Positions 63,244 through 64,000 of a stretch of DNA of 64,000 nucleotides are shown piece after piece. Position 1 is the first letter of the stretch. The number at the start of each line of letters is the position of its first letter. Below the pieces are notes generated by a model, which saw nothing but the letters and a program-made list of their open reading frames with translations, was not told the origin of the DNA and did no database searches. Position numbers and translations under genes: made by a program. The stretch is from Kitasatospora sp. NBC_00315 (GTDB lineage Bacteria; Actinomycetota; Actinomycetes; Streptomycetales; Streptomycetaceae), in contig NZ_CP108025.1 of NCBI RefSeq assembly GCF_041435095.1, positions 6,448,001 through 6,512,000 on the forward strand, written 5' to 3'.

Positions 63244-63357
63244 GCGTCAACAGCTACCGCGCGCGGCGCCGCACACGCGGCCATCACCCGGACGAGGGCG
63301 TGGCGGCGCCGCGGTGGCGAGCACCTCCCGGGTGCCCGCCACCGCGGCGCCGCGGCC

Positions 63358-63777
63358 TCAGACGGTCGCGAGCGAGACCTCGGTCGACTTGATCAGGGCG
63401 ACCACCGTGCTGCCGGTGACGAGGCCGAGATCGGCGACGGCGTCCGCCGTGATCGCGGCGGTCAGCTCGCCGCCCTCAACGGCCACCTTCACCCCGGCCA
63501 TCGCGCCGCCGGTGGCGACCTCGACGACCGTGCCCGGGATCTGGTTGCGGATGCTCAGTCCGGCGACGGGCCCGGTGGCCAGGGCCACCTCGGTGGACTT
63601 CACCAGGGCGCGGACCCGGCTGCCCTCGGCGATCCCGAGGTCCTTCACCGAGTCCAGGGTGATGGCCGAGGTGATCTCCAGACCCGAGCCCAGGCGGACC
63701 TTGACGGTGGCCATCACCTCACCGGTGGCGACCGCGGTGACGGTGCCGGGAAGCTGGTTGCGGATGCTCAGGCTCAT
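63358..63777 (-). CDS. Di-Mop molbindin (TOBE-domain molybdate-binding protein)
   Basis: A 139-residue protein made of two Mop/TOBE domains, residues 1-68 and 72-139. Each begins LSIRNQ(L/I)PGTV and ends (V/I)KSTEV(A/S)LAT. Molbindins assemble into rings that bind molybdate and act as cytosolic molybdenum stores or buffers. It lies close to two molybdenum enzyme genes, fitting a shared metal supply. GAGG precedes the ATG. A good promoter with a palindrome over its -35 lies upstream. Confidence 0.93.
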   Translation of the reverse strand: MSLSIRNQLPGTVTAVATGEVMATVKVRLGSGLEITSAITLDSVKDLGIAEGSRVRALVKSTEVALATGPVAGLSIRNQIPGTVVEVATGGAMAGVKVAVEGGELTAAITADAVADLGLVTGSTVVALIKSTEVSLATV

Positions 63778-63833
63778 GGGTGGTGCCTCGCTCTTCGGTC
63801 GGGGGAACAGGGGTTCCGATCGCGCCGCCCTCC

Positions 63834-63874
63834 ACCCTACTGGGAAGAAAAGAGCAGGTCAGAAGCGTTCTGAC
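63834..63874 (-). promoter_or_regulatory. Promoter with operator for the molbindin gene
   Basis: On the minus strand CTGACC (63857-63862) and TAGGGT (63834-63839) are 17 bp apart. The perfect palindrome GTCAGAAGCGTTCTGAC (63858-63874) covers the -35, so a bound repressor would block the polymerase. It does not resemble the E. coli ModE site. Confidence 0.6.
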
Positions 63875-63895
63875 GGGGCATCGCAGATGCGGGCC

Positions 63896-63922
63896 GCAGT
63901 CGCCGTCCCAGGTCGCGACTGC
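63896..63922 (-). terminator. Hairpin downstream of the last gene
   Basis: GCAGTCGC (63896-63903) pairs with GCGACTGC (63915-63922), loop 11 nt, just beyond the stop of the gene entering from the right. Between it and that stop is a doubled CCGCCCCCGG run (63929-63955). Confidence 0.5.
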
Positions 63923-63960
63923 GACCCGGCCGCCCCCGGCCGCCCCCGGCCGTCCCTCGT

Positions 63961-64000
63961 TCAGCCGATCACGGCGGCCCGGACGCAGAGCACGTCCGGC
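63961..64000 (-). CDS. C-terminal end of an unidentified protein (5' end outside window)
   Basis: On the minus strand the last 12 complete codons read PDVLCVRAAVIG, followed by TGA at 63963-63961. The hairpin downstream supports a real gene end. The piece is too short to assign a family. Confidence 0.45.
   Translation of the reverse strand, partial: PDVLCVRAAVIG

Overview
The window is about 64 kb of very GC-rich actinobacterial chromosome. The high G/C at third codon positions, frequent GTG starts, GGAGG-type ribosome binding sites, TANNNT -10 boxes, long antisense frames and gene content (subtilisin-inhibitor-like protein, LCP cell-wall ligase, many TetR/MarR/MerR regulators, ImuA'/ImuB/DnaE2, ECF42 sigma factor) point to Streptomyces or Kitasatospora. 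I saw no rRNA, tRNA, CRISPR array, insertion sequence, prophage or antibiotic gene cluster. It reads as chromosome with many short transcription units and one patch of gene decay.

Layout. 1-9.8 kb: the 3' end of a GH18 chitinase, an aldo/keto reductase, a GNAT acetyltransferase, a nitroreductase, two ABC-F ATPases flanking a secreted trypsin-like lipoprotein, an orphan barstar-like protein and a Pr6Pr membrane protein. 10-16.8 kb: a beta-oxidation operon (family III CoA-transferase/racemase, acyl-CoA dehydrogenase, thiolase, FadB/J-type bifunctional enzyme) facing a MerR regulator; both have GTGTGACAG in their upstream regions. 17-23.6 kb: a lipoprotein, an LCP enzyme, a YhgE/DUF3533-type membrane protein, a TetR gene with a 17-bp palindrome before it, an SDR and a methyltransferase. 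23.6-31.7 kb: an ECF42 sigma factor with its DGPF partner, a YchJ-like protein, a 2OG-Fe(II) oxygenase preceded by a 24-residue leader peptide, an AhpD-like protein, a VOC protein, FprA ferredoxin reductase and an RlmG-like methyltransferase. 31.8-36 kb: a TetR gene divergent from a GH3 beta-glucosidase across a palindrome, then a small secreted protein with two near-identical 29-residue repeats. 36-42.6 kb: the SOS mutasome operon imuA'-imuB-dnaE2 behind a near-consensus LexA box.

42.8-49.4 kb: an SRPBCC protein, an Asp/Glu racemase-like protein, then decay: a truncated carboxylesterase, an interrupted hydrolase fragment, a scoA remnant, frameshifted scoB and a GNAT fragment, around an NCS1 permease that carries an unusual cysteine-rich tail. 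49.6-58.1 kb: a GAF-LuxR regulator, an acyl-CoA ligase, a truncated hemoglobin, a DODA dioxygenase/MarR divergent pair with two matching palindromes, a PlsC acyltransferase, a trans-acting enoyl-reductase-type protein and a PucR regulator. 58.6-63.9 kb: a molybdenum-themed block with a two-gene xanthine-dehydrogenase-like enzyme, a stand-alone Moco-binding-fold protein, a subtilisin-inhibitor-like protein and a double-Mop molbindin.

The least expected pattern is that at least six unrelated genes end in short tandem duplications that include or abut their own stop codon. In three of them in-frame stop codons are repeated at 18-, 21- or 27-bp spacing.
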